Below are positions 35,765 to 49,430 of a stretch of DNA of 64,000 bases, piece by piece. The notes under the pieces are model-generated. The model worked only from the letters and a program-made list of their open reading frames with translations. It was not told the DNA's origin and made no database searches. Source of the stretch: Drosophila pseudoobscura (Eukaryota; Arthropoda; Insecta; Diptera; Drosophilidae); contig NC_046679.1 in assembly GCF_009870125.1 (NCBI RefSeq), positions 27,528,001 to 27,592,000 of the forward strand. The letters run 5' to 3'. Within the stretch, counting starts at the first letter, position 1; each line of letters begins with the position of its first letter. A program made the translations under genes and the position numbers.

Positions 35765-38700
35765 ATCTTGCGTGCGTTTCGTACTTATTTAGTTATTAAT
35801 TTGTGGTAATTTTAGGGTTTAACTTCCGTCGCTTGCAATCAACGAGGAAATACTGAAAGTACACACTGCCACGATAGAACCAGACCAGACCAGACCCGTC
35901 CGATCCCAATCTATCAGTTCGACTGCGACTACACGTCTGAGTGTAGCTCAGAGTGCAGCCTCAATTCAGTTTGTGGGGTTTAATCACGCCCGACCGACGC
36001 TTATCGCGAATGTACAAGCGAAACATATGGTGGCACTTGTTGGGGGGGAGAATATGCCTCGATTGATAAGACGCCACCACAGAGAGGGAGGGAGACAGAG
36101 AGATATAGAGAGAGCGGGTGTTGCTCTGTTCTGGAAGACAAGCAGAGCAGTGCCAGCTGTTTTCATGTACAATTTGTAATTACTTTTTAATGATCCCAGA
36201 GTAGTACAAAGTCGGTTTTTATCTGGCAGAGTGTCGGAGCTGAAGCCCCTCCATTTACGATCGAGCAGCAGTCAAGGTTCAGGCATAAGCTACTGAGATG
36301 CTTATTCAGTAATTCCATAATTGACACTCGCACAAAAGTGTATTGTTATTACTTTAATGAAACCCTTGACATGCTGCGAATGTTGCGACGTTCAAAAGTG
36401 AAAGCTGCGCGCGCTACTAGCCTGAACTGCTTGCATGCGGCAGTGCACTGCTTGCAAGTCCACCTGCGCAAGCTGTTGGCGCTGCAAATGCAACTCTTTC
36501 TTTGAAACATCCTCTCTAGCTCACACACCTTGCGGTGATCTCCTTGGTTTTTACGTATTTTTAGTGGCTTGCTAAAGTTTTTTTTCTTAATAAGATGCGG
36601 AAATTCAATGCTAAACTCCAGCCATTGCCGTCTCTTATCGAATGCTGATCAAATTGTGTAATTATATGCATTTTTGTGGCTTGAAGGAAGACTTGAAGCC
36701 GACGCGTCGCGGCAGTGCCGTGCTTTTTTGTTTACATAGACTTTTGTTTATTAGACGTAATTAATTTTGGTTTATTCTTTATGGGGATCATTTTTGCTAT
36801 CAGTCTGAGACTTGGGTGTCAACTTGGTGGTAAAAAATTTAGAAAACATCTAAAACCTTGCACTCAAAAAGACTTCTCTTCCATGGTGCATGGGAGCGCC
36901 TTGCGTGACGTCACAACCAAGCCAAGGTGTGTCTGTGCTGCAGGTAGAATATTTTATGCTTTAGAAATCCCAAATCAAAAATTCTTGATCACATCAGCAA
37001 ATTTCGTTTGCCCTCCAAATTCGATTAACGAAAGTCCTCAAACTTTTCCTCAATTATATTTGATTTTTGGGACAATTTTCAATCAATAAAAAAGTGGATA
37101 TAAAACTCGTGAAAACTTTCAACAATTCAAAATTAAAAGGCAAAAGCTATAACTTTTACAAGCGGCAAAAAAAACATCTTCCATATGCAATTATGATTTT
37201 GCTTCATAGGCAAAAAAAAAGTACAAAAAAAAGTTTATTTACGCATAAACGATTTTGATTAATTCCCCAAAGAGGAAGGCCCTAAAAAACGGGAAGCGAG
37301 GGAGTAGGGAGGGCCCTCAGCTAATTAAAAAATTGTCATAAATCCCCCAGAGTTTAACCCATTTACAGTCGACTGGTCTGTTGAGAAATGGCCGAAAAGA
37401 AAGGGATTCCCCCCACAGCCACCCCCACCCCACCCCACCCACAGCTACTTAATTACACTTGCGCGCACTTTAATTTCCATTTAAGAAAAAAATTGCCCAC
37501 CCAAAAAGAAAATGTAAATTTTTGTTGCCTCCCCCCCCCCCCCCATCCCTTTGAAAGAAGAAAAGTCAAGGCGAGAGCCGAAACATTGTAAATTATAGGC
37601 TTAAAAGAAAAGGCACGGCAAGACAAGGCTTCCTTCTCCTCCAGAAGCTCCATGGCACAGCAGCTTATTAAATTATACTCGCGAGATGAGGGGCGGGGGG
37701 GTTTGCCGTGGGGTGTGGGATGTGGTCTTGAATTTCCAACACTCCTAATCTCGATTTAAGCCAAGTATCAGGCACAGGCTGCTGCTCCTGTATCAAGTGA
37801 ATTCAATGTCAAAAGGGTTAATTGAAAGTGCCAGGAAATTGGAGGAGTCACAGGAGCTGGAGGACACGACAGGAGAGTAACCCCAGAGAGAGAGAGTAGA
37901 GAGGGACAGGGGGGTAGCCCCCACATGGGGCAGGGTGTATGCAGTAGTCATAAAAATCAAAGTCCATAAACCGGAGACCCAGAGAGACACCGACCCACCG
38001 CAGTCCATAAAAAATAAAGTTTTTTCCCCATTTTGCTTATTGCAACCCCTGGGATTTACCCTTAGACCATAAAAATATATCCCTATGTCCCTTTCCTGCC
38101 CTCCCCCTCCCTTTCCTCTCAACTATTTAGAGAATTTGAAATGCAGACAAATTTGTATGCGTCAAAGAAAAATTATGCCGCTTTTTGGGGGAAATTGTAT
38201 TTTTGATTGTACATTTGTGTAGATTGGAAAACCATTTCAAAGATCCATTGGAAAAGTACCCCTTTTGGTGGGAAATCCCTTCCATTGAAGTCTTTTAATT
38301 AAACTAAAATGAAACCTCATGCGAAAACAATTGAAAAATCTTAGAAAAAAATGGCTCCTGCATCTGAAGGGTTTTAATATAGCGAGTAGGAAAATGGAAA
38401 AACCGTTTTTACAAAGTAAAGATGGGCCCTCGAGAGGGTGGGGGGGGGGGGCGAAGAGAAAGTACCCAAAAGAAAAGGTGGAAAAGGTTGAAATTAACTT
38501 TTGTTGAGGATTTCTTAGATGGACTCCGCTGAAGGAGTTTGTGCCCCATCAATGGTTGAATAATGAACTACCTCCGCGTTGTATTATTAAGTGAATGCTT
38601 TTTGATCTTACGATGGCAAATTACAAGCTACAAGACACCCGGCATTCAGTGCCCCCCCCCTTGCCCTTGCCCCCTGGCTCCCTCCAGCAACAATGAAACA

Positions 38701-40249
38701 TTATCCAGTGTCGTCCTCCACTTGGTGTTATATATAACACTTTCAATTTGATAAGCAGCCTGACTGCGGGGGATGCCCCCTAGCCAGCGGCATAGCCATC
38801 CCCAGCGCCATCTTCATCCACAGCTCTGCTCTGGCATAGTCGTCATTTGCCAAGTTTCCACTGTCATTGTCTGTGGTGGCATTTGTAATTCACTTTGATT
38901 AAATATGCAAGGGGATGCTCTATGGACTGACTGTGACTGCCTGCCTGCCTGCCTGACTGCCAGACGAGGACCGCATTCAAATGCCGCAACAATGCAACGA
39001 CGACAGTCAAGGGACACTGGGACCATGACGAGAGTCCAGACCACCCCCCAAGCAGTGGCAGCAGGAGTGGGAGGTCCTTTAGTCAGTCGCCAAGAAAGCG
39101 CAAAACAAGTTTGTGAAATTTTCGGCAACGGAGGCAACGGCAACGGCAACGGCGTGTCCTCTGACAGGATATAAAACAATCAGTGCAAGCCAGCGGAAAC
39201 GGAAGTGTAACCCCCCCCTAACCCCCAACCCCCACGCCACGCCACTCTCCCCTTTCTCTGTTGTGTGAATTTGTCTAAATTGTGGGCGTGGCTCTGGCTT
39301 TCTCTGTGCTGGTTTGGGCTTTTGTGAAATATAGTCCAAAAGTTGTTTTGTGGCCGCCTCAAAAGATAGCCCCCTGACTAAACCACACTTTTGGATCCTC
39401 GCATTCTCTCGCTCTCTCTCTCTCTATCGCTCGTCGTCCTTTGACTATTGTCTCTGTATTTTTCACTGTGTGTGTCATCTCCCATTTCTGGCGGTGTCTT
39501 GATTGCATTCGTTGGGAATTTTCTACCAACAGTGGGGTTTATTAATGTTTTAAATTGAAATTTCACGCTTTGTTGCGTTATGCCTGTGTTCTCAGTGAAA
39601 ATGTATCCCCAAAAGGTAGATTTGAATGCAGATTTTAGGCAATTAAATAAAAGAGGAAAGGTAAAAGGGAAATACAATGGAATTATTGTAGGTTCAGAAA
39701 GGGAAAATGGTGGAAAACTTAATCTTAAATGCCGAATAGTTACGGAAAATACGCAACTCAGAAGACCTCACCTTTAATTAATACACCTTTTGCTAGGCTC
39801 ATTCTCTCGTCCACCCCCCCACGCACAACGCGCTTTTTTCTGGGCTTCACTAAAAGCAAACACAACAGCAGGCGGCGCAGTGATTGCATGTGTGTGTGTG
39901 TGATAAATTCGATACGACCCGAGATCAGGGTACAACAGGGTAAACAGGTGCTGCCCATGAGAATCGCATCGAAAGCTCGTGTAACAAAACGCCGAAAAAG
40001 CCTCACCTCGCATTAAGTTCTTGTTCTACACCCACTCCACTACCACAACGATCGAAACATACACCCACACAGTGCAATGCAAGCAAATCCGCTCTCAAAT
40101 ACTCTCACAAAACGATTGAAACAAATCCGCTCTTAAAAACTCTCCCCGCCTTCGATTCCACTGCATTCGGTGGTTGACGGAAGAGAACAAAATGCATGCA
40201 TACATAAGTCCCATTTAATCTGCCAGAATAGCGGAATATGTTCGGAATG
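35765..40249. other. Gene-free DNA upstream of alpha-Est1
   Basis: No supported gene. The left part is the alpha-Est1 promoter region. From about 37400 on there are long G or C homopolymer tracts (for example near 37532, 38440 and 38650). Open frames here are short, compositionally biased and unrelated to known families. Confidence 0.5.
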
Positions 40250-41485
40250 CTATACAAAAACGCGTGCAATAAGTGTAGCAGTGTTTAAAAGGAAAATCTT
40301 TCGAAAAAGTGTTGGGAAAAGCCGGTAAATTGACCAATTGTATGGTGAAAAGCCGGAAAAGTGTAAAAAATGATCGCTGCATGTGTTCATTGCTTTTTTT
40401 TCTGTTCGAAAATTCTATTGCGTTGCAGTTTTTGGTGTACGTTTTACGCGGTGGGAATGTATGGAAAGAAAGAACAGCAAAAGCAACGGAGCCAAGCCAC
40501 GAGTCTGCTTGCCGTTTGAGTTTTTTGTTTGGTTTTCTTTTCTATGAGAGTGAGAATAGAATAAAATGCTGCGATCAAGTGCGTCAGTGTCTGCAGGATG
40601 GAAGGGAGTAAAAGGCGAGGAAGGAGTCAAATGCGGCGATATGTGCATAAAGTCAGTGAAATAAAATGTACCGCAAGAACTATATAAAGGAGCGGCAAAA
40701 AGTGCAAAGCTATACGCCAAAAAATGAGTGAAAGTGTTAAAGTGAGATCAAGTGTTAATTTTTTTCTGTGAGAGCAAGTGGTGGTTAGTCAATAAGACGG
40801 CAAGGGGTGCCAGGCGGCAAGCAGTACAAGGCGAAAGAAATAAATAAAGAGCGGCAATATTGAGCCTAATGCATGGCAGAAAAGTAAAAGTAACAGCACC
40901 AAATGAGTGTTTTTTTTTTCTATTGAGTTCAGGATGGCGAGAGGTTCCAGGCGGCAAGCAGTACAAGGCGATATTTGCAAAAAGTGAGTGAAAGTGCAAT
41001 GCGCAAAGGCGAAGAAGGAGTGCACTGCGACGATATGAGCAAAAAGTGAGTGAAATAAAATGTACCGCAAGAACTATACATATAAAGGAGCGGCAAAAAG
41101 TGCAAAGCCAAAAATGTAAGTGAAAGTGTTCTCTTTTTTTTTCTGTGAGAGCAAGTGGTGGATGGTCAATAAGACGGCAAGGGGTGCCAGGCGGCAAGCA
41201 GTAGAAGGCGATATTGTGAACAAAAAGATGAATCAAATGTACCGCAAGAACTATAAAAAGGAGCGGCAAGTGAGTGAAAGTGCGTCGAGTGAGAATGCAG
41301 TGCAAGTGCAAGTCCGAAAAACAATAAAATGAAACGAAAGAACTATACAAAGAGCGTAAACACCAGTACGGAAAGAGCGAAAGAGAGGAATAAAATGAAC
41401 TATATAAAGAGCGTAAGCACCAGTACGGAAAGAGCGAAAGAGAGGAATATCAGTAGCAAGCAGCTTTTGAGAATATGTGAAAAGG
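40250..41485 (+). repeat. Tandemly repeated, 5'-leader-like sequence with TATA-like words
   Basis: Two large repeated blocks are visible. ATGTACCGCAAGAACTATA followed by TAAAGGAGCGGC occurs near 40666 and 41059 with a shorter third copy near 41238, and the segment containing CAATAAGACGGCAAGGGGTG occurs near 40790 and 41166. A roughly 60-bp unit ending GAAAGAGAGGAATA is duplicated at 41339-41450. The plus-strand texture (AAGTGAAAGTG, AAAGTGCAAAG) resembles fly 5' UTRs, and the block ends in a good donor (AAGG then GTAAGT, about 41485). A non-coding first exon is possible but unproven. Confidence 0.5.
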
Positions 41486-43689
41486 GTAAGTCTACAAAAT
41501 ATTCTTCATTTTGCTGTACTTCCAACATTTCTACATAAATTTCCAGATTCCGTAAACATTTTCCAGCAGATTTTCACATATTATGCTCTCCTCAGTTATG
41601 TTTTATTTTGGGCAGCAAGTAGAAAGGGGCGTGGCACAATTGTCAAGTACACGGATTGACTGGCAAACTTTTACTTTCGAAATGTGGGGGCCACAGTGGA
41701 CTTTGAATACTTTTCGGTTCTGCTGCACGATGACAGGCTGTCGGGGCCTCCTTCCTTGGTGTTGTTTTTCGGCTGGAGCCTGGAGCCTGCCTGCAGAATG
41801 CAAGGACACGAAGACCCCAACAGTTTTGTGGTCTTTTCTTGTGCTTTTGCCGGAATCTATCTGATGTTTCCACCATCGCCCCCCTCTCTCTGTCTCTCTT
41901 TTGCAGACTCTTCCTCTGAGTCATTCTCTGGTCATTGTCTCATTTTGGTGGTTTATAAATGGAATGGCCTTTGTTCCTGTTGCTGACATCCGTTACGTCC
42001 TTTACTGCTGCTTCTGCTGCTGCTGGAAAGAAATAGGAAGATGTAGGAGATGGACGGGGCAGCGTCCTTTCGGCCACAATGATAAACTGCTGTGCTGCGT
42101 TCTGGTCCACTGGTGTGCCACTGTGGCCTCGCTCCATGGACATTTGGGACTACATTTCGTTCTGTTCTGTTCATTAGTTGTACTGCGGCTTTTGGATTGA
42201 TCACGGGGGTCACTTTTCCTTACCCCCAAATATTTCTCCAAACTTTTCTTGGCGATATTTTGCAAATCATTTTTTTAATTTTTGAAATTACTCCCTTTGT
42301 TTATGAATATTTAAAGTCTGGCTGTCTGGCACATTTCCTTTTTCTCTGTCTCACGAATTTCAATCTGCAAATTTCCACTGGCATCTGACATCCATTTTGA
42401 TGAATAAATAAATGTTGATTTAGATTTGTGTATATTTTCCACTCATTCGCTCTGCTCTTTTCTGCTCTTCCGCTGCCAATTAGAGGCGAGACTGTACTCG
42501 GTCTCCGCCCGAAGACAACTCTAATTAGGAACGGTATAATGGGCTTAGGTGTGGTCACACTGGTGCCACCCACAACCACACACATTTCAGTGTCATTCGC
42601 TCTGTCGCTTCTACTCCACCGCCACCTCTCTCTTCCTTGTGGCTGCTGCCTCTCTGGCTGCTCTGCCATAAATACTGAGTGCAACCGAGTTGGCAGCCAG
42701 CCTACACACACCCCCACCCCCACCCCCTCTCTCTCTGCACTGCATTCCGGTGTACAGTGCGCTGTCCTGTCGCTTCTTGCATGACATTTCTGCTAATTTA
42801 AATTTATTGGAACCAAATTTATGCCGCGCTGCAGAGTTGCAGGGAGTCCGGGAGTCCTGCATCTTCTTGGTCGTCTGGCGGCTGGCATGCAGAATTTATG
42901 ACATTTGCCTGCATTGACACTGGCAGCAGGCCTCGAACGCACCAGTCGTATCCTTTTTTGGAGTTGGGGGGGCTTTGGGGGAAAGGCAAACATTTCGTTA
43001 TGCAAATGTTGCGGTTCCCCCGAGCCGAGGAGAGAGGAGGAGATCTGATCTGTAGATGGAACTAAAAGAAGAAAAGGTTTTTTCCTTCAGCTTCACTTTC
43101 ATGCGAGAAAATTCCAGCCATCAAATTCATTCCAAAAATTTTGAATCACACTTCCTCAAAAAAAAAAAAAAACCCAACTCTGTTATAAAACTTTGTGTGT
43201 ATTTTTTGTTTGCATATTTTATAATGTAATTAAAGCGATTTGGTGAGGGATCGGACAGGACACCGGACCCTAGGCAGGGGGTGGGGCAGGGAAAAACCTG
43301 GCAAAGAGAAATTTTAATTGAAATTATAATGGCCTCATTATGCAAATTCCCTTTTTGTTGCTTATTTTTCCACCCACAAAAAAACACACACGAAATCCAA
43401 AATAGCCCCTCTATGTCCTTTTTTTTGTAGTGTTTTTGTTTATTTTCTATTTGTGTTAATAACATTTTGTGTTGTTGTTTTTTCCAAGGGGGGGAGGGAG
43501 TGTAGAGGGTTTATTGCAATTTTATTGTTTGCTTGTCGAAAAGAAGTATTGTATTCATATTCCACACTTTATTATTTAACATTTTCAATTTTTGTTGTTG
43601 TGGTTTTTGTTTCGTTTTATCTAATTTCTAAATGCGAAAGTGTGGGGGATAATTATTTTCACGAAAAAGGAGTCATGGAAAGGCATAAC
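41486..43689. other. Gene-free DNA
   Basis: I see no supported coding or RNA gene. The frames here (for example 42301-42784 on both strands) overlap each other and lack family signatures. Confidence 0.45.
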
Positions 43690-44260
43690 TTTTTCACCGA
43701 TGCCAGGAATTTTGCCATTCACATGGGGACGAAGAACAAGGTAAAACGGAACAAGGAAAGAGAATAAAAAGTGATGCTAGAAGGTAACTTTTTCCACCGA
43801 TGATTCTTCAACGTCGTTTAATTTTGCCATTCACATGGGGAATGGGAATGCATGAACAGTCGGTGTATCAAGGAATAGATGAAAACGGAACATGGAAAGA
43901 GATTAAAAGTGATGCTAGATGGCCGACAAAGATTTAATGTCGTTTAATTTTGCCATTCACATCGGTCGACACATTCCATAACGTATGAATGGGATTTTTA
44001 ATGCAAGCTTTTGTCGTCGTTTAATTTTGCCATTCACATGGGGAATGGGAATGTATGAACAGTCGGTGTATCAAGGAACAGATGAAAACGGAACAAAGAA
44101 AAAGAATAAAAAGTGATGCTAAATGGTAACTTTTTCACCGACGAAGATTGAATGTCGTTTAATTTTGCCATTCACAGCGGTTGATACAATTCATATCGCA
44201 TGAATGGGATTTTAAACGCAAGCTTTTGTCGTCGCTTAAATTTGCCATTCACAGCGATAC
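43690..44260. repeat. Higher-order tandem repeat with TTTAATTTTGCCATTCACA core
   Basis: The word GTCGTTTAATTTTGCCATTC or a close variant occurs about six times (near 43708, 43812, 43939, 44013, 44153 and 44231). Two alternating unit types are recognisable, one continuing CACATGGGGAATGGGAATG with an ACAGTCGGTGTATCAAGGAA tail and one continuing with ATGAATGGGATTTT and GCAAGCTTTTGTC. Together they form a composite of about 200-215 bp repeated twice. The unit with AAAAGTGATGCTA also recurs. Confidence 0.75.
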
Positions 44261-47200
44261 TCACATAGACCCCTTTTACGTTTACAAGTGAATGCCAACA
44301 TTTTGCAGCGTGGTTTTCCCCCAGAAGGTTACAGAAATACAGAATAATTATAGCCAGGTAATGAAGTTGTATCCCTTTCCATTAGCCCCCGAAAACCAAC
44401 GCGAATTTCCGCGTACTGTAATTTCCAAAAGGCATAAATAATATAAACCTAAAAACAAATTTTTAACGACACAATTTTCGCCCAACTAAATGCAAACAAA
44501 ACGGGGGAAAAGGGGGAGGAGGAGGGCAGAGCACAGACCAAAGCACCTGTGCGCCAAAGGGGGGTGGGGGAGGGGGGAGTTCCTTTGCAGGACTCTGGTT
44601 TACAGGTCAATGAGCCCCCCACCCCAGCCCCAGCAATGCGTGGAACGTGTGAGTATTACCATTTAATAGCATTAACTTGAAAATATGTAAAAGCAAACCC
44701 AACTGAATAATGGAGCAGCGAAAATTCTGGTTTGTTGAAGGAAAACTCCGCCACTGGAGCGTAGGGCATATAGGACCATCCATAGGGCAATGAAAGACCT
44801 GGAAAATAGGGTTTTATTGTGGAAGTTACTAGAGGTTTTTCTTTTTAGAAGGGGTTTGTCAAGGAATCTATCAACTGATGTATTTTTGTACCTGAAAACG
44901 ATTTTGTCTAGGCACATATCTGTGCAAATATTTTATTTTATATAATAAAACCCAATTTGTAACTATTTCCCCAGCATGGGTTATTATATTTCCCTTTCGA
45001 ACAATTAGCCTTCCCTTAAAAGCTCATTCGAAAGTCGCTTTGAGGCACGGTCGTTCGGTTTTACGCGAAAATGTTTTCCGCTTTTTCGTGGAAAATTGCA
45101 TAAATACTATACGGCATCGGAGAGAGAGAGAGAGAGAGAGACAGAGGGAAACAACGATCCAGGCAAGCGAAACCAATGAAAAATCCCCCCCCCCCCCACA
45201 CAGAGAGAGAGAGAGAAATGTGCAATGGGGCGTTGTGTATAGCATAAATATTTAGTCAGGCGATGCATTAAAATTTATGCACAAAAACAAACAGAAAAAT
45301 AAGGAACAAAATGCGTTGCATATTCCATATGGCCCAATCCTTAAAGACAACTCTGCCCCGCCCCCACTCCCTCTCTCCAATTGCCAATTAAATGGCACTC
45401 CCCAATCGATGGGCATTTTCCTTTTTGCATGGAAAAACATGTTCAAATGTCACATTAAAAATGGTTGGTTGGTTGGTTGTTTGGTTGGGAGGCTCCTACT
45501 GCTTTTTGCATTAATTAAAAGCATCCGAACGATCCATCGAATGTGTGTCCGGGGTATTATAACATTTTCCCCCACATCAAAAATAATAGCAACTGGCAGG
45601 CGGTGGCATACTTATGGGAGGAACTATAGCTACAATCAATCGAGTGGAAAACTGCAAAACCGCCAAACAAAAGTCAATGAAAATTAATTGTTGTTGTTTT
45701 TTTTTTTTGGTGGCTAAAACTACTTGGTTTTGAAAAATGCTAGTCACGCGGTTAACTTTAATTAAAAATGTATCACAGAAGGAAGGAAAATCTGCATTGT
45801 TGCAACACAAAAAGCGGGCGATAATCCCCTCATTTTCCTACATAAAATATATATTATTATTTTGTATTATCGCATCAAACAATTTGCATTGTTTGCATTG
45901 CAATAAACCACACCGAAAAAAAATACCAAAAAAATAGAGGAGGAGCAGAAGGGATTGCGTATCTGGAGCCCACATAATTGATTATATTAAATTAACATTA
46001 AACAAACATTACAAAATAAACATTGCCACAGAGAGCATAGAAATCTAATGCGAAAATTGTGAAATCAAGCGTCGAGTCGATTGGGGAAAAACTGTGAAAG
46101 ATACGGAAGGAAGGAAAAACCCACAGCACACATAATTAAATGGCAAACAGTGCGGTGTAGAAATTTTGCATTGCATCAAATATTTATCGAAATATTTAAG
46201 GGCTTAAATCTTTAAGAAAAATTTAGTGTTTATTTATTAGTTTTTATTTTCTGTTTAAATTTTAGTTTAGTGCATTTAGAGGCTACGATTCAAATAAATA
46301 TTAAAATAGAGACTCAAGGATTTAAAATGTTTTTAATTTTATATTTTTTTATTATTTTTTTTATTACTTTAAAATTTAAATCTTAAATCCAAAAGATTTA
46401 ATCTACAACAACTAAATCTCGATGAATAGCTTATTAACATTCGCGCACTTTTTCTCTTTTTTTAATCATTAAATTATCATCATTGAAATTATTTTGTGCC
46501 TCAAAGAAAAGGTTTTTTTTTGTTTTAAAAATTTAAAAATAATTCAATGACATATAATAACATTAAAAATCCGTTAAAAAGCTTAGCATTTTTTCATCAG
46601 TTTCTGCATTTTCTTTCGTTTGACAATATCCTTTCGGTTTTTAGTTTTTATTTTTTTAAATTTTAAAGAAAAATTTTCAATACAAATTTTCTACCAAAAT
46701 TCTTATAATTTTTTTTTTTGCAATGTAAGTAAATTTTTGAACGACAAACATTTTTTTTTCCTTTTTTAAATAATAAATTCATATAGAATAAATAATAATT
46801 TAAATAAATTTCACAGAAAAAAATTAATTGTAAAAATAAAAACTCCAAAAGTCCTTGCCTTGTGTTTTCGTGCATTTCTAAGGAAATTTGTGTTCATTTT
46901 TAATAATTTTCTTTCATAATTTTAATTGAAAAATTCCCCTTTATCGGGTGTGAGAATGTATTTGTGTGATTTATAGCCGCAATGCAGTTTATTTATGCCT
47001 TTGTGCGCAGTGCCCAGAGCCAAGAAGTAATTTTTCTGGCAAATTCCTTTTGGAATTTTCCCCATTTAAGGCGAGAAAAAAGTCAATTTGTGCCTTTTGT
47101 TTGGTTTTATTTGTCACGAGAAGTGCGAAATGCATTAGTTGCAGATTTAAATTCGAATTCGAATGTCCGACTGCCACAAACCGAGGAAAAGAATGTGTCC

Positions 47201-48839
47201 AAATCCTTTTGTAGCTAATGGCAGCAGCTGGCTGTCCTCTCAGAAGGGGAGAGAGCGAGAGAGAGAGAGGGGGAGGACACTCGAGTGTGGCCTTGGCTTT
47301 TAGGTAGATTTTACTAAGACTCTTAGTGCTCTCTGGCTTTTCCTTGCGGCTTTTCTTCACATGCTTTCACTCAAGAAAATGTTTGACAAAATATCCCTAG
47401 ATTCGTTTTGTATTTCACACTCTCTCAAGGTCCCTCCGGGTCCGCCCCTTAGTGTCTTTAATTACATTGCAAAAATGAGCAAAAGCAAAGAGAGGGAGGC
47501 TGCCCCGAAAATTGTTTGATTTTTCAATTAATTTGCAATGAGACTTTGCTTTGATTTCTCAATGGGTTGCTGCCGTCGTCTGCCTTTGAAACGATTCCAT
47601 TTAATTTTTCTTAGATTTTTGTTCATTAGGGAATAAAAGGGCCATAAATGTGAGAGGAAATACGAATTGGAGGAGATTTGGAGGAGAAAATGGGGACAGA
47701 AAAACTAAAAAAAAGGCAGGAAATGATAAATGTCGAGTTAAATCGCCGTTGAGAGGCGATTTTTGTATCCATTCTGGTACCCAAAATTTCAAAAAAGTGA
47801 TCAAGAAAGTAAGAAGAATCTACTGGAAGAAGGTCTTATAAATGTGTCCCAAAATGTACCCTAAAATCCCCAAAAAAATTAATAAAAAATGTTGTTAAAA
47901 CCCCTTAAGTATTGCTTATGAGAAGCGCATAGAAAGGCTGCAGCGTTGGAGGGAGAAAGAGAGAGAGGGTAGAGAGAGAGGATGAGTGATCAAAAGATCT
48001 TTGGAAAGCGCTGCCTTATGTTTCCTTTCGAGTGAATCTGGAATCTGGAAGGGTATCCCCTGATGCCATCATCGCTTTCACGGTGTATTTTTTGTCTTTC
48101 TTGAAATATTTATGAAAGAAGTTACCTGGGCGTCTGTCTGTCTGGCTTGATGGATGGAGAAAGGCTCCTCCTGAGGCTCTTCCTCCCGGCTCTTCCGTTG
48201 GCCCCTCTCCCGCTTGGCGCTGCCATTAATTACCAAACTCATCCGAAAGTAATTCTATGGGAAAATTAGTTTAAGCGAAGGCTCTGAGCCGTCTCGTCGC
48301 GTCGCGTCGCGTCGCCTCTCCTCGCGTCTCGGTGGCTGATTCAGAGCTGTCAGAGTGTGGATTGCCGCGATGCCACTGCCATGCTGCCACTTGCCCCGTG
48401 GCCCGGTGGTAGTGCCTCCGTTGCTGCTGCTCCTTCTGCAATTATTATGCAATTACAGGGGGGAGGGGGGAGGAGACAGGAGGCATAACTACATAAAACT
48501 GTTACCTAAGCAACCTGCTGCATAAAGTTGTGCCCCCACTCGTGGCAGCAGGAAGGCAATTTAGCGGTAGAACAGTCAGTCTCTCTTACTTTGTCTCTTT
48601 TCTCCTTTCTCTTTTTTGTCTTTTTTATGGCTTGTCGGAGTAATAATTATACTCTTTGGAGAGGGTATAATGACTTTTAAGCTCAGTTCGACCCAAAAAA
48701 GGGTCTTTATACGTCCGAATCGTCCTTCTTAAGGGTCTTAAAGGAGGTAATACCTTTATATCAAATAGTTTTCAGTCAAAATCGGTTGAAAACAATTTTT
48801 TTTAAATTGAAAATTAAAGATTGAAGCCATTTTTCTACC
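44261..48839. other. Gene-free, AT-rich DNA with homopolymer tracts
   Basis: No supported gene. Notable are a GA run at about 45121-45141 followed by a C-tract near 45186 and a second GA run, T-rich DNA at 46330-46760, and a GA run near 47250. Frames are short and biased. Confidence 0.45.
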
Positions 48840-49430
48840 CTAAGACCCTCATCGGTTTTTATTAGATATTAAATAAAAATCTAAATATATTTGTATGTAT
48901 TAAATGTATTAAAACACAATTAAAATAATTAAGTAAATCTCCGAATTTAAATTGATAGGAAATATATTTCATCTGAATATGAAAATATTTAATTTATATA
49001 TGAAATTTAATTTATATAAAAAATGTAATTTATATAAAAAATGTAATTTATATATTTTTAAATATTTAATTTAAATATGAAAATATTTAGTTTAAATATA
49101 AAAAATATAATTTATATAAAAATATAATTTATACAAAAAATGTAATTTATATTTTTTTAAATATTTAATTTCGTAATGAAAATATTTGTTTTATATAAAA
49201 TTATTATTTCTACAAAAAATTTAGTTGATACAAAACATTTAATTTATATTTCTTATATTTCTTTTTTTTTTAAATATTTAATTTAAATCTGAAAATTATT
49301 TACATTATTTAAAATTATTTAAATTATTATTTAAAATTATATAAATTATTATTTCAAATTATATAAAAATATAAGTATTTTTTAAATAATTTTTTTTTTT
49401 TTTTGTATAAAATTTAAGTGTTTTGTAATT
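48840..49430. repeat. AT-rich degenerate array (TTTAATTTATAT-like units)
   Basis: The stretch consists almost entirely of A and T with recurring AATTTATATAAAAAATGTA and AAATATTTAATTTA words, suggesting slippage-driven expansion. Confidence 0.7.

Noticed and set aside
42301-42784. 140- and 118-codon overlapping frames on opposite strands
   Set aside because: Overlapping antisense frames with no recognisable domain in G/C-tract DNA; neither is supported.
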